Of a stretch of 64,000 nt of DNA, positions 51,769 to 59,900 are shown piece by piece. Source of the stretch: Firmicutes bacterium CAG:24053_14. GTDB lineage: Bacteria; Bacillota; Clostridia; Oscillospirales; Oscillospiraceae. Under the pieces are notes generated by a model. The model saw nothing but the letters and a program-made list of their open reading frames with translations, was not told where the DNA came from and searched no databases. The stretch spans positions 1 to 64,000 of the forward strand of contig MNSZ01000047.1 of assembly GCA_001916715.1 (NCBI GenBank), given 5' to 3'. How positions within the stretch are numbered: position 1 is the first letter of the stretch; every line of letters starts with the position of its first letter. The translations under genes and the position numbers were made by a program.

Positions 51769-52674
51769 TCAGCGGGGCATATAGCTGTGCATCTGCTCCT
51801 GCGCCGCCTTGCCCTCGGGGAAGATATCCAGCATCGCGTAGCAGTGGCACATCCCTTCGCCAACGACCACGGTATATTCGACCCCCGCCTTTTTGCAAGA
51901 TTCCAGATAATAGGGCGCTTCGGCGTACAGCACCTCGTCGCTACCCCACCAGAAGTGGATGGGCGGCATTCCCGTGAAGTCGGCGGTGCAGGGGTATTGC
52001 AGGTATTCCGGTATCGTCCGCCCGCCGGAGAGGACCGTTTTCATCAGTTCCATAAAGGCGGGATCGATCATGATGTCCCGCCTGCCCAACCGCTCCATCT
52101 CGCGCTTTTCTTCCTCGCAGTGGGGCACGCCGCCGGGGGATGAGGCCAGAATGCAGGCGGGGTTTGGCATGGGTTTATCTTGGCGCAAATTGTGCAGACA
52201 GGTGCAGACGGCGAGGGAGGCCCCGGAGGAAAAGCCGCAAAAAACGATGTTTTCGGCTTTGTACTCTCTCAGCATCAAGCGGTAGGTCTCCAGTACCATA
52301 TCCACCGCATCCTTGATATTGTACTTGGGGCACAGGGGATACCAGGGCATCCACACGTCCAGCTGGCAGGGGAAAGCCAGCTTGCAGGCCGCCTTACGGT
52401 CGCCTGCGTCCGGGCCGATGACCATGCCGCCGCCGAACAGAAACAGCATGGCCTTGTCCCGCTGCGTTCCCGGCTGCCGGATCTTCAGGCAGTGGCCGCG
52501 TTCGCCCACCCGGACGTCTGTGTAAACGTGCTTTTTGTCCGTGGGCACGGCAAAGCCCCGCTTGGCGTTGAGCTGCGCCGCCTTGGCGAACAGCTTCTCC
52601 TGCGGCAGGCCAAACATCCTTTTTATGCCGGAAAGCTTATAAACGGTTTTTAAGATCTTGAATCGAACGCTCAT
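51769..52674 (-). CDS. HSL-type alpha/beta hydrolase (esterase)
   Basis: A 301-residue carboxylesterase-like hydrolase: FLFGGGMVIG in place of the HGGG oxyanion motif, nucleophile GFSSGAS, a His in VGEGMCHCYAML. ATG 52674 with GGGAGG was chosen; an ATG ten codons earlier overlaps the HMA stop and could be coupled. Likely deacetylase or esterase. Confidence 0.82.
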   Translation of the reverse strand: MSVRFKILKTVYKLSGIKRMFGLPQEKLFAKAAQLNAKRGFAVPTDKKHVYTDVRVGERGHCLKIRQPGTQRDKAMLFLFGGGMVIGPDAGDRKAACKLAFPCQLDVWMPWYPLCPKYNIKDAVDMVLETYRLMLREYKAENIVFCGFSSGASLAVCTCLHNLRQDKPMPNPACILASSPGGVPHCEEEKREMERLGRRDIMIDPAFMELMKTVLSGGRTIPEYLQYPCTADFTGMPPIHFWWGSDEVLYAEAPYYLESCKKAGVEYTVVVGEGMCHCYAMLDIFPEGKAAQEQMHSYMPR

Positions 52675-52700
52675 CTTTTCCTCCCGTTTTGCCGTTTTGT

Positions 52701-52949
52701 TCATCGGCCGAACAATCCCTTTTTCTCGTAAGGCTTTGTCTGTACCGACAGCACCCGGTAGCCGGTGGGCGCCAGCGCCTCCCGCAGGGTTGTCTCGTCG
52801 ATCGCGTTTTCAGACAAAATAACCGCCTCCCCTTTCCTGTGGGAAGAGGTCACTTTTTGAACGGGAAACGCCTTGCGGATAGCCTCATTCACATGGCTCT
52901 CACACATGCCGCAGGCCATACCGTCGATTTTGACTGTGATTTTCTGCAT
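52701..52949 (-). CDS. HMA-domain metal-binding protein
   Basis: An 82-residue protein with the heavy-metal-associated motif GMACGMCESHV (10-20), one residue pair more than the classic GMTCxxC. It resembles copper chaperones. Its stop overlaps the esterase start (ATGA). An HMA gene inside this operon hints at a metal link. Confidence 0.85.
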   Translation of the reverse strand: MQKITVKIDGMACGMCESHVNEAIRKAFPVQKVTSSHRKGEAVILSENAIDETTLREALAPTGYRVLSVQTKPYEKKGLFGR

Positions 52950-52963
52950 TTTTATCGCCCTTT

Positions 52964-53755
52964 CTATTTTTTACCTATCAGCAGCGTGGAACCGTGGAGC
53001 ATGAGCCGCTTCGCCTCTTTCCCGCTCATGAACAGTCCCTTTGTGGTGTCGATCAGCTCGACCCGCTCGTATCCCTCGGCTTTCAGCCGCGCCAAAAAGG
53101 CCTCCATATCCCCATATCGCCGGGGTGACATGAGATCGTGAATGGCAAAGCAGCCGCCCTTTTTCAGCACCCGCAGGCTCTCCAGAAGAAGCTTCTGCTT
53201 GTCGGTGCCGGTGATGTTGTGATAGACATAGTTGCTGGTCACGGCATCGAAATATCCGTCGGGAAAGTCCAGCTTCACTGCATCGCCCTGCCGGAAGCTG
53301 ACATTTTCCACTCCCTCCGCTTTTGCGTTTTCTTCGCATAAGGGCTTGTTGAAAGAGGCGTAATCCTTCCCCCAGCGGTCAAGGCCGATCATGGCGCCCT
53401 GAGGGTTTGCCTTAGCGCAGGCAATGGTCAGCGCACCGCTGCCGCAGCCCACGTCCAGCCCACGCCCTCCGGCGGGGAGCGAGATGTGCGCTGCCGTACC
53501 CTCGATAATCTGCCGGGAAAGCTGGCGCTTGCCGCCATAGGAGAAGGCTCGATACGCCGTTACGCTCCACCCGGTATATGCAAAGCATACGCACAGCGCG
53601 GCGGTCAGCACGATCATGACAGGGACGCGCGGGGGCCAGGTGGAGGGCACAAGTGCGCAGACGCACAGCAGCCCGGCCAACAGCAGGGTCGTACAGGCTG
53701 TTAAAGCCACGACCATTTCCTTCGGCACCCAGTTTTTGTAATCCGTTTTTTTCAT
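52964..53755 (-). CDS. SAM-dependent methyltransferase 2, membrane-anchored
   Basis: A 263-residue methyltransferase with two N-terminal helices (VVALTACTTLLLAGLLCVCA and VPVMIVLTAALCVCFAYTG), then motif I GLDVGCGSGALT and VSFRQGDAVKLDFPDGYFDA. A C-terminal SGKEAKRLMLHGSTLL tail follows. Membrane anchoring suggests action on a lipid-like or transported substrate. ATG has AAGGAG; stop TAG. Confidence 0.85.
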   Translation of the reverse strand: MKKTDYKNWVPKEMVVALTACTTLLLAGLLCVCALVPSTWPPRVPVMIVLTAALCVCFAYTGWSVTAYRAFSYGGKRQLSRQIIEGTAAHISLPAGGRGLDVGCGSGALTIACAKANPQGAMIGLDRWGKDYASFNKPLCEENAKAEGVENVSFRQGDAVKLDFPDGYFDAVTSNYVYHNITGTDKQKLLLESLRVLKKGGCFAIHDLMSPRRYGDMEAFLARLKAEGYERVELIDTTKGLFMSGKEAKRLMLHGSTLLIGKK

Positions 53756-53787
53756 TTATGTTTCTCCTTGTGATTTCGTAACGATGC

Positions 53788-54282
53788 TCACCCAATCAGC
53801 CAGCCCGCGCCTGCCTGTATCAGCGCCAGCAGCGGCGCCAGCACCAGCGGCCACAGAAGCAGATGCTCCGGCAGCGCCAGTTTCCTCATCCAGTTTTTGA
53901 ATTCATAATCCGGATGCCCCTCGGTGCCGGGGATCACGATCCGCGTGCCCCACTTTTTCATCAGCAGGATGTCCAGCAGAAAAAAGTCTGAGAGACTGAC
54001 GATCAGCCACTCAAGATAGAAGGTGAAAAACAGATTCCAAAATCCCTCCACTCCAGCAGAAAGGGCGCTTGCCGTAGAATAGGCCGTCAGCGCCAGCATA
54101 CCGAAAATCATCCCTTTATGGTAAAGGCGCTTTTCCCGTGCCGCCGGCGGCGCGATCTCCCGGATGCTTTTGGGATAGCCGGGCAAGATCAGCCGCGGGT
54201 CGTAGGCCATGGCCGCCATAGCGGCCAGGTTAAAAACCGCCGCCATGACCAGGGCGTCCAGAATCAGCCTCGTCCAGTTCAT
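53788..54282 (-). CDS. membrane protein, tailoring-operon paralogue 3
   Basis: A 164-residue protein with four helices and the family motif VSLSDFFLLDILLMKKWG then IVIPGTEGHPDYEFKNWM. N-terminus MNWTRLILDALVMAAVF matches paralogue 2. It is always adjacent to a hydrolase or methyltransferase in this operon, so it may be a partner subunit. AAGGAG site. Confidence 0.6.
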   Translation of the reverse strand: MNWTRLILDALVMAAVFNLAAMAAMAYDPRLILPGYPKSIREIAPPAAREKRLYHKGMIFGMLALTAYSTASALSAGVEGFWNLFFTFYLEWLIVSLSDFFLLDILLMKKWGTRIVIPGTEGHPDYEFKNWMRKLALPEHLLLWPLVLAPLLALIQAGAGWLIG

Positions 54283-54342
54283 TTGTTTTTTCTCCTTTTT
54301 AGGCTGCGGCTGCCGGTTTTGCAGGCGCAGGGTCTATCCTCG

Positions 54343-55023
54343 CTATTTTCTGCAGGAAAAGCAGGCCATCGATCCCACGGTTTCCGCCTGCGTTTCGGCG
54401 TACAGGCTGCTCAGCCGCGCCCGCAGGCTGTACGCCGTCTCATAGGGCGGGGTGAACCAGCCCTTGGGCGTATAGAGCCTCTTTATAAACCAGTCGGTGC
54501 GCCGGTGCTCGCCCCGGACATAGAAACAGCCGCAGAAGATCCCGCCCGGCTTTAAGACCCGGCAGGTCTCCCGGTAGGCGGCCTCCTTATCCGGGAAGGC
54601 GTGAAAGCCGTTGAGTGTGAGAACGATATCGAAGGCCCCGTCCTCAAAGGGCAGCGCCCCCACGTCGCCCTACCGGAAGCGGACATGGCGCAGCCCCATG
54701 CCCGCCGCTCGCCGCTCGGCCCGGACCATCATGTCCGCCGAGTAGTCCAGGCAGGTGATCTCCGCCCGCGGCAACATTTGATACACCGGCATGGTCAGCA
54801 CGCCGGTGCCCACCGGCACCTCCTGCAAACTGCCCGAAAAGCCCTCCGGGATGGGGGCGAGAGCCTTTTCCAGATAACGGGCGTTCTTCTCCCGGCCCAT
54901 GTTCCACACAAGGCCGCACACCAACCGCCCCGGCAGGGTGGAGCAGGTGATCATCCCGTCATAGAAGGTGGCCTCGCCGCCCAAGGAGCGGTAGGCGGTC
55001 TGGATGCTCTTCTTTCTATCCAT
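54343..55023 (-). pseudogene. SAM-dependent methyltransferase 3 with in-frame TAG
   Basis: A 226-codon methyltransferase (start MDRKKSIQTAYRSLGGEA, motif I region LQEVPVGTGVLTMPV) with TAG at 54670-54672 in HVRFR-TAG-GDVGALPF. The two in-window relatives read FRQGDAVKL and VQGDVLALPF, so CAG (Gln) to TAG is the likely change. The frame then runs to AETVGSMACFSCRK and a TAG stop. Upstream, its frame is open into the ketopantoate-reductase-like gene. It may be inactive unless the amber codon is read through. Confidence 0.7.
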
Positions 55024-55041
55024 GGTTGTTTCCCTCTCCTT

Positions 55042-56052
55042 GCAGCTTCTATTGACGGCAAAAACGCCGACGGTATTTTTGCCGTCGTACAGCCGGTGCA
55101 GCGCCGCCCAGGCGGGCGTTGCGCGGCGACGGGCCTCAAAGGCGGGCATGGGAAAATCCGCCGCCTGTGCCCTTAGTTCCATAAAAGCGCCGTCCAGCCC
55201 CTCCAGCTCCGTCACGGCGTGACGAGCGTGATCTGACGCCGCCAGTTCTCCCACAGCAGTCTTTGCCATGATGAACAACAGTGCGGACATCATCCGGCGC
55301 TTTGTCCCGGGCCGGTAATATTGCTCGCTGCCTTCGGGCAGTACGGGAACGCCCAGCCTTTTCAGCATGGCGCAGGCCTCGCCCGCCGCGTCCAGCGTCA
55401 GGCGACGCTGGGCCCGGGTGGCTTTGCGCAGGTCGCAGCCCACGGCGTAGCAAACATAGACCACCGGCAAGATCAGCGTCAGGTGGGTCTTATGCCAGCC
55501 GTCCATGTCCGGCATCCAAGTGAGTCGATATTTTGTGCCGGAGAATAGCGAAGCGATTTTTTCCTTACTTGTCTTGTCCGCTTCACTGTGCAGGCCACCG
55601 ATGCTCATGGAGCCGCCGCCAAAGCGCACACAGTGGACGACGCCGCCCTCCCGCTGCCCGGCGGTGCCCTGAAAGCCGAAAAGCACGATCTTGGGCGTTT
55701 TGGTCTTTTCGAGGATATGCCACTCCATCTCCGGGGCAGACACATTGTTGCCCACCAGCACCACCAACGGGGCATCGAGGGCGGCCAACTCATCCAGCAC
55801 CATCCATAGCTGCTGATGCTGCATTACCGCGAATACAACATTATACTGTGCGCCTGAATCCGGTGTGCCGATCACAGCGGGACGATCCACCGTCGTCTTC
55901 CTTTGCAGGCGGTGCCGTATGACAAGGCCGTCTTTTTCAAGCGCGTCCTTCCATGCACCCCGGGCCAGCAGCGTCACCTCGTTGCCCGCCGCGCACAGCA
56001 CATGGGCCAGATAGCAGCCGATGACCCCGGCGCCGTAGACCAGCACCTACAT
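55042..56052 (-). pseudogene. ketopantoate-reductase-like protein with TAG at codon 2 and lost stop
   Basis: A 337-codon gene: ATG (56050-56052) at ideal distance from AAAGGAGG, then TAG, then VLVYGAGVIGCYLAHVLCAA, a Rossmann NAD(P)-binding motif of the PanE/ApbA family. Later WMPDMDGWHKTHLTLILPVV contains the usual Lys/His-type region. Relatives start MK-VLVYGAG, so AAG to TAG fits. At the 3' end the frame reads NRS-TGC and continues into the methyltransferase; TGA to TGC would restore both a stop and an AAAGGAG site. Confidence 0.65.
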
Positions 56053-56255
56053 TTCTGGCCGCCTCCTTTCAATATTTTTCGCCATTTCCTCTGCCTGTGC
56101 CGGTAAAAGGCCAGGCTCCACAGCCGCACGAACGGCGTGCGCCAGCCTGCGCCAATGGTCACCCGGTCGGTATAGCGGCACACATCGCCCATAGGCACAA
56201 GAGATATCTCATGATTCCACAGCGGCACAAAGCGGTTGCCCTCATGGCTGCGCAT
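55974..56255 (-). CDS. SRPBCC-like C-terminal fragment with lost stop
   Basis: The frame from ATG 56255 reads GNRFVPLWNHEISLVPMGDV, then RYTDRVTIGAGWRTPFVRLW and YRHRQRKWRKIL, the C-terminal half of an SRPBCC/polyketide-cyclase-like protein, N-terminal half absent. A natural stop (TGA overlapping the next ATG as ATGA) is changed to TGT by the same base that makes TAG in the next gene, so the frame runs on to 55974. It overlaps the methyltransferase upstream by 14 bp. Confidence 0.5.
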   Translation of the reverse strand: MRSHEGNRFVPLWNHEISLVPMGDVCRYTDRVTIGAGWRTPFVRLWSLAFYRHRQRKWRKILKGGGQKCRCWSTAPGSSAAIWPMCCARRATR

Positions 56256-56880
56256 CCGCTGTAGGCTTTTGCGCCGTAAGACACAGCCAACCTTTTTTCC
56301 GCTCGTGATGGGCACTGATGGTCTCAAAACCGGCGCTTTCCAGCAGGGTTGTCAGCCGGCGGGAATCGTAGACCGTCATGCCATCGATGATCTGCGCCCA
56401 TTTTTGCCCCGACGCCTTTTCCCCATCGTCCTCATTGCAGATGAAGAAGATCCCGCCGGGGCGCAGCACGCGCCGTACCTCCCGGAAGGCGTTTTCAATA
56501 TCCGGCCAGAAATAGACCGTCTCAAAAGCGGTGACGGCGTCGAAGCTGCTATCCCCAAAAGGCAGCGCCAGCACATCGCCCTGCACCACCCGGCAGCGCC
56601 CCACCTGTACGCCGGCGGCGTTTTTCTTCAGCGCCGCTTCCACACTGACAGGCGAATGGTCAAGTCCGGCGACTGTCCCCGCCGGACAGAGCCTGAGCAG
56701 CGCGGCGAGATTCGCCCCGCCGCCGCAGCCAGCATCCAAAACCCGGGCGTCCGCCCCCAGGCTTATGTGGGCGAGCCCCCACCGCGCCATTCCTGCATGG
56801 CCGCCGTTCATCATGGCCACCATCAGCTTCCCGCCAAAGCCCTCGGGCTTACGGGTGTTCCCAAAGAATTTACTCAGCAT
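56242..56880 (-). CDS. SAM-dependent methyltransferase 4
   Basis: A 212-residue methyltransferase: motif I VLDAGCGGGANLAAL, VVQGDVLALPFGDSSFDAVT, RRVLRPGGIFFICNEDDG. It is the first structural gene after the TetR terminator, with AAGGAGG before ATG 56880. Intact, unlike methyltransferase 3. Confidence 0.88.
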   Translation of the reverse strand: MLSKFFGNTRKPEGFGGKLMVAMMNGGHAGMARWGLAHISLGADARVLDAGCGGGANLAALLRLCPAGTVAGLDHSPVSVEAALKKNAAGVQVGRCRVVQGDVLALPFGDSSFDAVTAFETVYFWPDIENAFREVRRVLRPGGIFFICNEDDGEKASGQKWAQIIDGMTVYDSRRLTTLLESAGFETISAHHERKKGWLCLTAQKPTADAQP

Positions 56881-56935
56881 GACATCCTCCTTGAAAGCAA
56901 TCCAACCGCAACGCAAAGAACAAACAGATACAGTG

Positions 56936-56953
56936 GGTTAGCTTAATCTAACC
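56936..56953. promoter_or_regulatory. GGTTAG palindrome upstream of the tailoring operon
   Basis: GGTTAG-N6-CTAACC (56936-56953) lies between the TetR terminator and methyltransferase 4. It is a likely operator, though it differs from the TetR operator at 57597-57620. No clear -35/-10 pair was found here. Confidence 0.45.
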
Positions 56954-56961
56954 ATCGGGTC

Positions 56962-56994
56962 TTAAAAAAGCCGCCATCGGGCGGGCTTTTTTAA
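56962..56994. terminator. bidirectional terminator overlapping the tetR stop
   Basis: TTAAAAAAGCC (56962-56972) pairs with GGCTTTTTTAA (56984-56994); A/T runs are on both sides. The TetR stop codon lies within it. It cuts tetR transcripts off from the tailoring operon. Confidence 0.85.
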
Positions 56995-57581
56995 GGGCAG
57001 GGGAACAACCTGGCGCAGGACCCATACACCAAGGTCTCCAGTACCTGGGGATACAGGGAACCGATCTCCGGCTGGAGGGAGAGGGTGAGCATCAGCCCGC
57101 GTACCGTGGCGGCGGCCAGTTCCATGCCGCCCTCCGGTTTCAGCCCGGCCTCCTCCAAAAGAGCGCGGATATGCACCTCGTCACTGTGGTAATGCTCCTC
57201 CAGAACCTCGTGGGGGATGCTGCGCAGAAGATCCGTTGCCTCCAGCGCCGCAAAGGCCAGCAGCTTCGATTCGCCCATGATCCGGCAGGCGGCGAGGACT
57301 GCCTTTGCCGTGCGTTCGACCGGCGGCAGCGCAGCGTTTTCCACCAGCACACCGGCGGCTATGGTATAGACCTCGGTGTGCAGATCCTCCAAAAGCTCGA
57401 AAAACAGCAATTCTTTGCTGGTATAGAACTTATAAAACGCACCCTTGGAGATACCGGCGGCCTGCACCAGAGTGTCTACAGTGGTCTTGCGCATCCCAGC
57501 TTTGGCAATTCCTTCCCGGGCGGCTTTCTTTAAGCGGGAGACGATTTCTTTTTCCTGCTCTTTTGTAAATGCAAGTGCCAT
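56991..57581 (-). CDS. TetR-family transcriptional regulator
   Basis: A 196-residue TetR repressor: HTH at MRKTTVDTLVQAAGISKGAF then YKFYTSKELLFF, ligand domain C-terminal. It has its own promoter with an operator between promoter and gene, consistent with autoregulation. It probably controls the tailoring operon downstream. Confidence 0.92.
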   Translation of the reverse strand: MALAFTKEQEKEIVSRLKKAAREGIAKAGMRKTTVDTLVQAAGISKGAFYKFYTSKELLFFELLEDLHTEVYTIAAGVLVENAALPPVERTAKAVLAACRIMGESKLLAFAALEATDLLRSIPHEVLEEHYHSDEVHIRALLEEAGLKPEGGMELAAATVRGLMLTLSLQPEIGSLYPQVLETLVYGSCARLFPCP

Positions 57582-57596
57582 GCTGTCACCGCCGTT

Positions 57597-57650
57597 TGAC
57601 CAAAATCTATCTTTTAGTCATATTATAGCAAGACGATGCCTTTGCGTCAA
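57597..57650 (-). promoter_or_regulatory. tetR promoter and TetR-type operator
   Basis: TTGACG (57645-57650), 17 bp, TATAAT (57622-57627) on the minus strand. Directly downstream TGACTAAAA-N6-TTTTGGTCA (57597-57620), an inverted repeat with one mismatch, covers the transcription start. Confidence 0.8.
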
Positions 57651-57760
57651 CACAAATAGTTCTCCCATTCGCAGTTTTCCAGTTTTTAATGTGTGGACGC
57701 CGCGCTCTCTGGGTAAAGCAAAGCTCCGCATGACTAGGCTCAAGCGGCGCTTTGTTATAT

Positions 57761-58207
57761 TTACTTCTCCTGGCTTTGATTCAGCAGACATGGTGCCAGA
57801 TACCACTCATCGAATCGCTGCGTAAGCAAACTTTCTACGGTGATGCTTTTGAGAATACGAGCCAGAACATCATTCGTGTATTGATATGCTGTTTTGAGCA
57901 GCGGAAATCGAAATGGTTGAGTTTCGCAGGCAGGATTGACTCCTGTTCCAACGCTGCCTTTTTCCATTATGGCAACAATATCATATAGGGTAATGTCGCT
58001 GGGGGACATGATGAGTTTATAGCCTCCCGTTGCTCCATGAACTGCATCAACAACCCCTGCTTTGCGCAATTTAGAGCCAATCTGCAACAGATATCGTGGA
58101 GAAATACCAATAGACGAAGAAAGTTTCGAGGAGGATACTATTTTTGACTCTTTCGCTAAATACAGTATGAGCCGTATAGCATAGTCTGTTGAAGCATTTA
58201 GACGCAT
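57761..58207 (-). CDS. Rrf2-family transcriptional regulator
   Basis: A 148-residue Rrf2 regulator: MRLNASTDYAIRLILYLAK, winged helix SSIGISPRYLLQIGSKLRKA, then GGYKLIMSPSDITLYDIVAI. Only one of the three cluster cysteines found in IscR is present (NPACET), so an iron-sulfur cluster is unlikely. ATG 58207 with GGAGG. The IS30 copy sits just upstream and may have cut its promoter. Confidence 0.88.
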   Translation of the reverse strand: MRLNASTDYAIRLILYLAKESKIVSSSKLSSSIGISPRYLLQIGSKLRKAGVVDAVHGATGGYKLIMSPSDITLYDIVAIMEKGSVGTGVNPACETQPFRFPLLKTAYQYTNDVLARILKSITVESLLTQRFDEWYLAPCLLNQSQEK

Positions 58208-58249
58208 TGAATAGCCTCCTCTCCGCAAATTGTATCAACTATTTATTTC

Positions 58250-59526
58250 GGTCGATTGTAAAATGAAGTTGGACACGTAAGAAAAAAATCCATAGTGATT
58301 TTCCCCACATGGTAGAATGAAGTTTGCACACAACATCTTCCAAGGGAGGGCAATCACTATGGACTGCCAAGATTATATCACAGAATCGGTAGAACGCAAG
58401 AAGGGACAGCACTTACAGCGAGAGGAACGAGGAGCAATCCAGCATCTCAAGAACGCCGGCTACACGAACAGAGCCATTGCCAGAGCGATCGGATGTTCAC
58501 CAACCACCGTTGGAAACGAGCTAAAGCGCGGCACACCGCCCCGAAAGAGCAGCAAGGGCAGGAAACCCGGATACTCGGCAAGGCGTGGAGAAGCGGCCTA
58601 CAAGGCTAACAGAAAGCGTTCTCGGAAACCACACCGAATCTGTCACTGCACTCGCTTCATTTGCTGGATAATGGAACAGGTCAAAGAACACAAGTGGTCT
58701 TTGGATGCCTGCGTCGGCTATGCTCGTCTGCACGGGCTGTTTTCAGCAGAGGAGATGGTCTGCACCCACACGCTTTACAATGAGGTCTGGGCGGGCAGCC
58801 TTGACTTGTCTGTGACAGAACTGCCCGAAGCCATGAAACGCAAGCAGCACAAGGGCTCCAAGCCCCGTGAACACAAGAAGAACTTCGGCACAGACATTTC
58901 TCAGAGACCTGAGATCGCGGCTCTGCGCATCGAGGAAGGTCATTGGGAAGGTGACACCGTGGTCGGCAAGAGGGACGGTAAAGAGGATGTTGTCCTCTCC
59001 CTGTTGGAGAAGAAAACAGAGAACTATATTGCCATCCGGATTCCCGGCAAGGATGCAGACTCCGTTCTGAACGCCATGCAGTCACTCAGGGAAGAATTCG
59101 GAGACAATTTTTCACAGGTATTCAAGACCATTACCGTGGACAACGGCTCGGAGTTCTCTGCGTTCAGTCAGGTCGAGAACTGGGGCTGTGCAGTCTACTT
59201 TGCGCATCCCTACACCTCGTGGGAACGTCCCCAAAACGAACGTCACAACGGGCTGTTCCGCGCCTTTGTGCCCAAGGGAGTGTCCATTGAGGATTTCTCT
59301 GCTGAGTATATCTTGGCTGCAGCTGATGAATTAAACGGACGGCCTCGCAAGAAACTGGGCTACCGTACCCCGGAGGAACTGTTTGACGAGTTCCTCGACT
59401 CTGTTTACGCAGCCGAAGGCTGCGGCAGCATCGCCCAGGATGGAAGCCAGCGGCTTCCATCCTGACCGACGCTCTGATTCACTCACTTCTACCGTGTAGG
59501 TGTCCAACTTGCACTTGCAATTTGCG
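58250..59526 (+). mobile_element. complete IS30-family insertion sequence
   Basis: Terminal inverted repeats at 58256-58276 and 59500-59520 match at 14-15 of 21 positions, with the inner 11 bp (AAGTTGGACAC and its complement) identical; weaker matching continues outward. A 13-bp direct repeat (AACTATTTATTTC) flanks it at 58237-58249 and 59527-59539, as target duplication. The inside holds one transposase gene. Confidence 0.8.
58359..59465 (+). CDS. IS30-family transposase
   Basis: A 368-residue IS30 transposase: N-terminal HTH (GYTNRAIARAIGCSPTTVGN then ELKRG), DDE catalytic core with EGDTVVGKRDG, ITVDNGSEF and a final Glu in NERHNGLFRAFVPKG. ATG 58359 has GGGAGG; an upstream in-frame ATG at 58317 lacks a site. 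The gene looks intact, so the copy may be active. Confidence 0.93.
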   Translation: MDCQDYITESVERKKGQHLQREERGAIQHLKNAGYTNRAIARAIGCSPTTVGNELKRGTPPRKSSKGRKPGYSARRGEAAYKANRKRSRKPHRICHCTRFICWIMEQVKEHKWSLDACVGYARLHGLFSAEEMVCTHTLYNEVWAGSLDLSVTELPEAMKRKQHKGSKPREHKKNFGTDISQRPEIAALRIEEGHWEGDTVVGKRDGKEDVVLSLLEKKTENYIAIRIPGKDADSVLNAMQSLREEFGDNFSQVFKTITVDNGSEFSAFSQVENWGCAVYFAHPYTSWERPQNERHNGLFRAFVPKGVSIEDFSAEYILAAADELNGRPRKKLGYRTPEELFDEFLDSVYAAEGCGSIAQDGSQRLPS

Positions 59527-59528
59527 AA

Positions 59529-59900
59529 CTATTTATTTCCCATTCTTTTCAGCTTTTCAAAACTCTCTTCGCTGATTGCATGCTCCATCCGGCACGCCTC
59601 CTTCTCCGCAATATCCGGGGCGATACCAGCTGCAACCAAGCGTTCCATAAAGAAGCAATGACGTTCATAGACCTTCTCTGCGGCAAGCGTTCCTTTCTCC
59701 GTCAAGCAGATATGCCCCTCACGGTCCCTTGTAATCAACCCATCCTTCTTCAGCATAGAAATTGCTCGGCTAATGCTGGGCTTGGTATAGCCCATCTGGA
59801 TTGCTAAGTCGGTCGGCCGGATGTACGGCGTCTTTCTTTGCAGCAGGAAGAGTGCCTTTAGGTAATCCTCGCTTGACTGCATGTGGCTTTTATGCTCCAT
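59529..59900 (-). CDS. DtxR/MntR-type metal-dependent regulator
   Basis: A 123-residue DtxR-family protein: SEDYLKALFLLQRKTPYIRP, HTH TDLAIQMGYTKPSISRAISM, then RHCFFMERLVAAGIAPDIAE and a metal-site Glu/His region (ACRMEHAISEESFEKL). ATG 59900 overlaps the ATPase stop. Its TAG stop lies in the IS target duplication. It is the last gene of the second ABC-ECF cassette, so that cassette is probably metal-regulated. Confidence 0.85.
   Translation of the reverse strand: MEHKSHMQSSEDYLKALFLLQRKTPYIRPTDLAIQMGYTKPSISRAISMLKKDGLITRDREGHICLTEKGTLAAEKVYERHCFFMERLVAAGIAPDIAEKEACRMEHAISEESFEKLKRMGNK

Noticed and set aside
48041..56052. Reassignment of TAG to an amino acid throughout this region
   Set aside because: TAG is also used as the ordinary final stop of neighbouring genes (50351, 48552, 52964, 54343), overlapping the next ribosome site in one case, and the ATGTAG site is best explained by a point change that also removed an upstream stop. 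Local decay or error is simpler.
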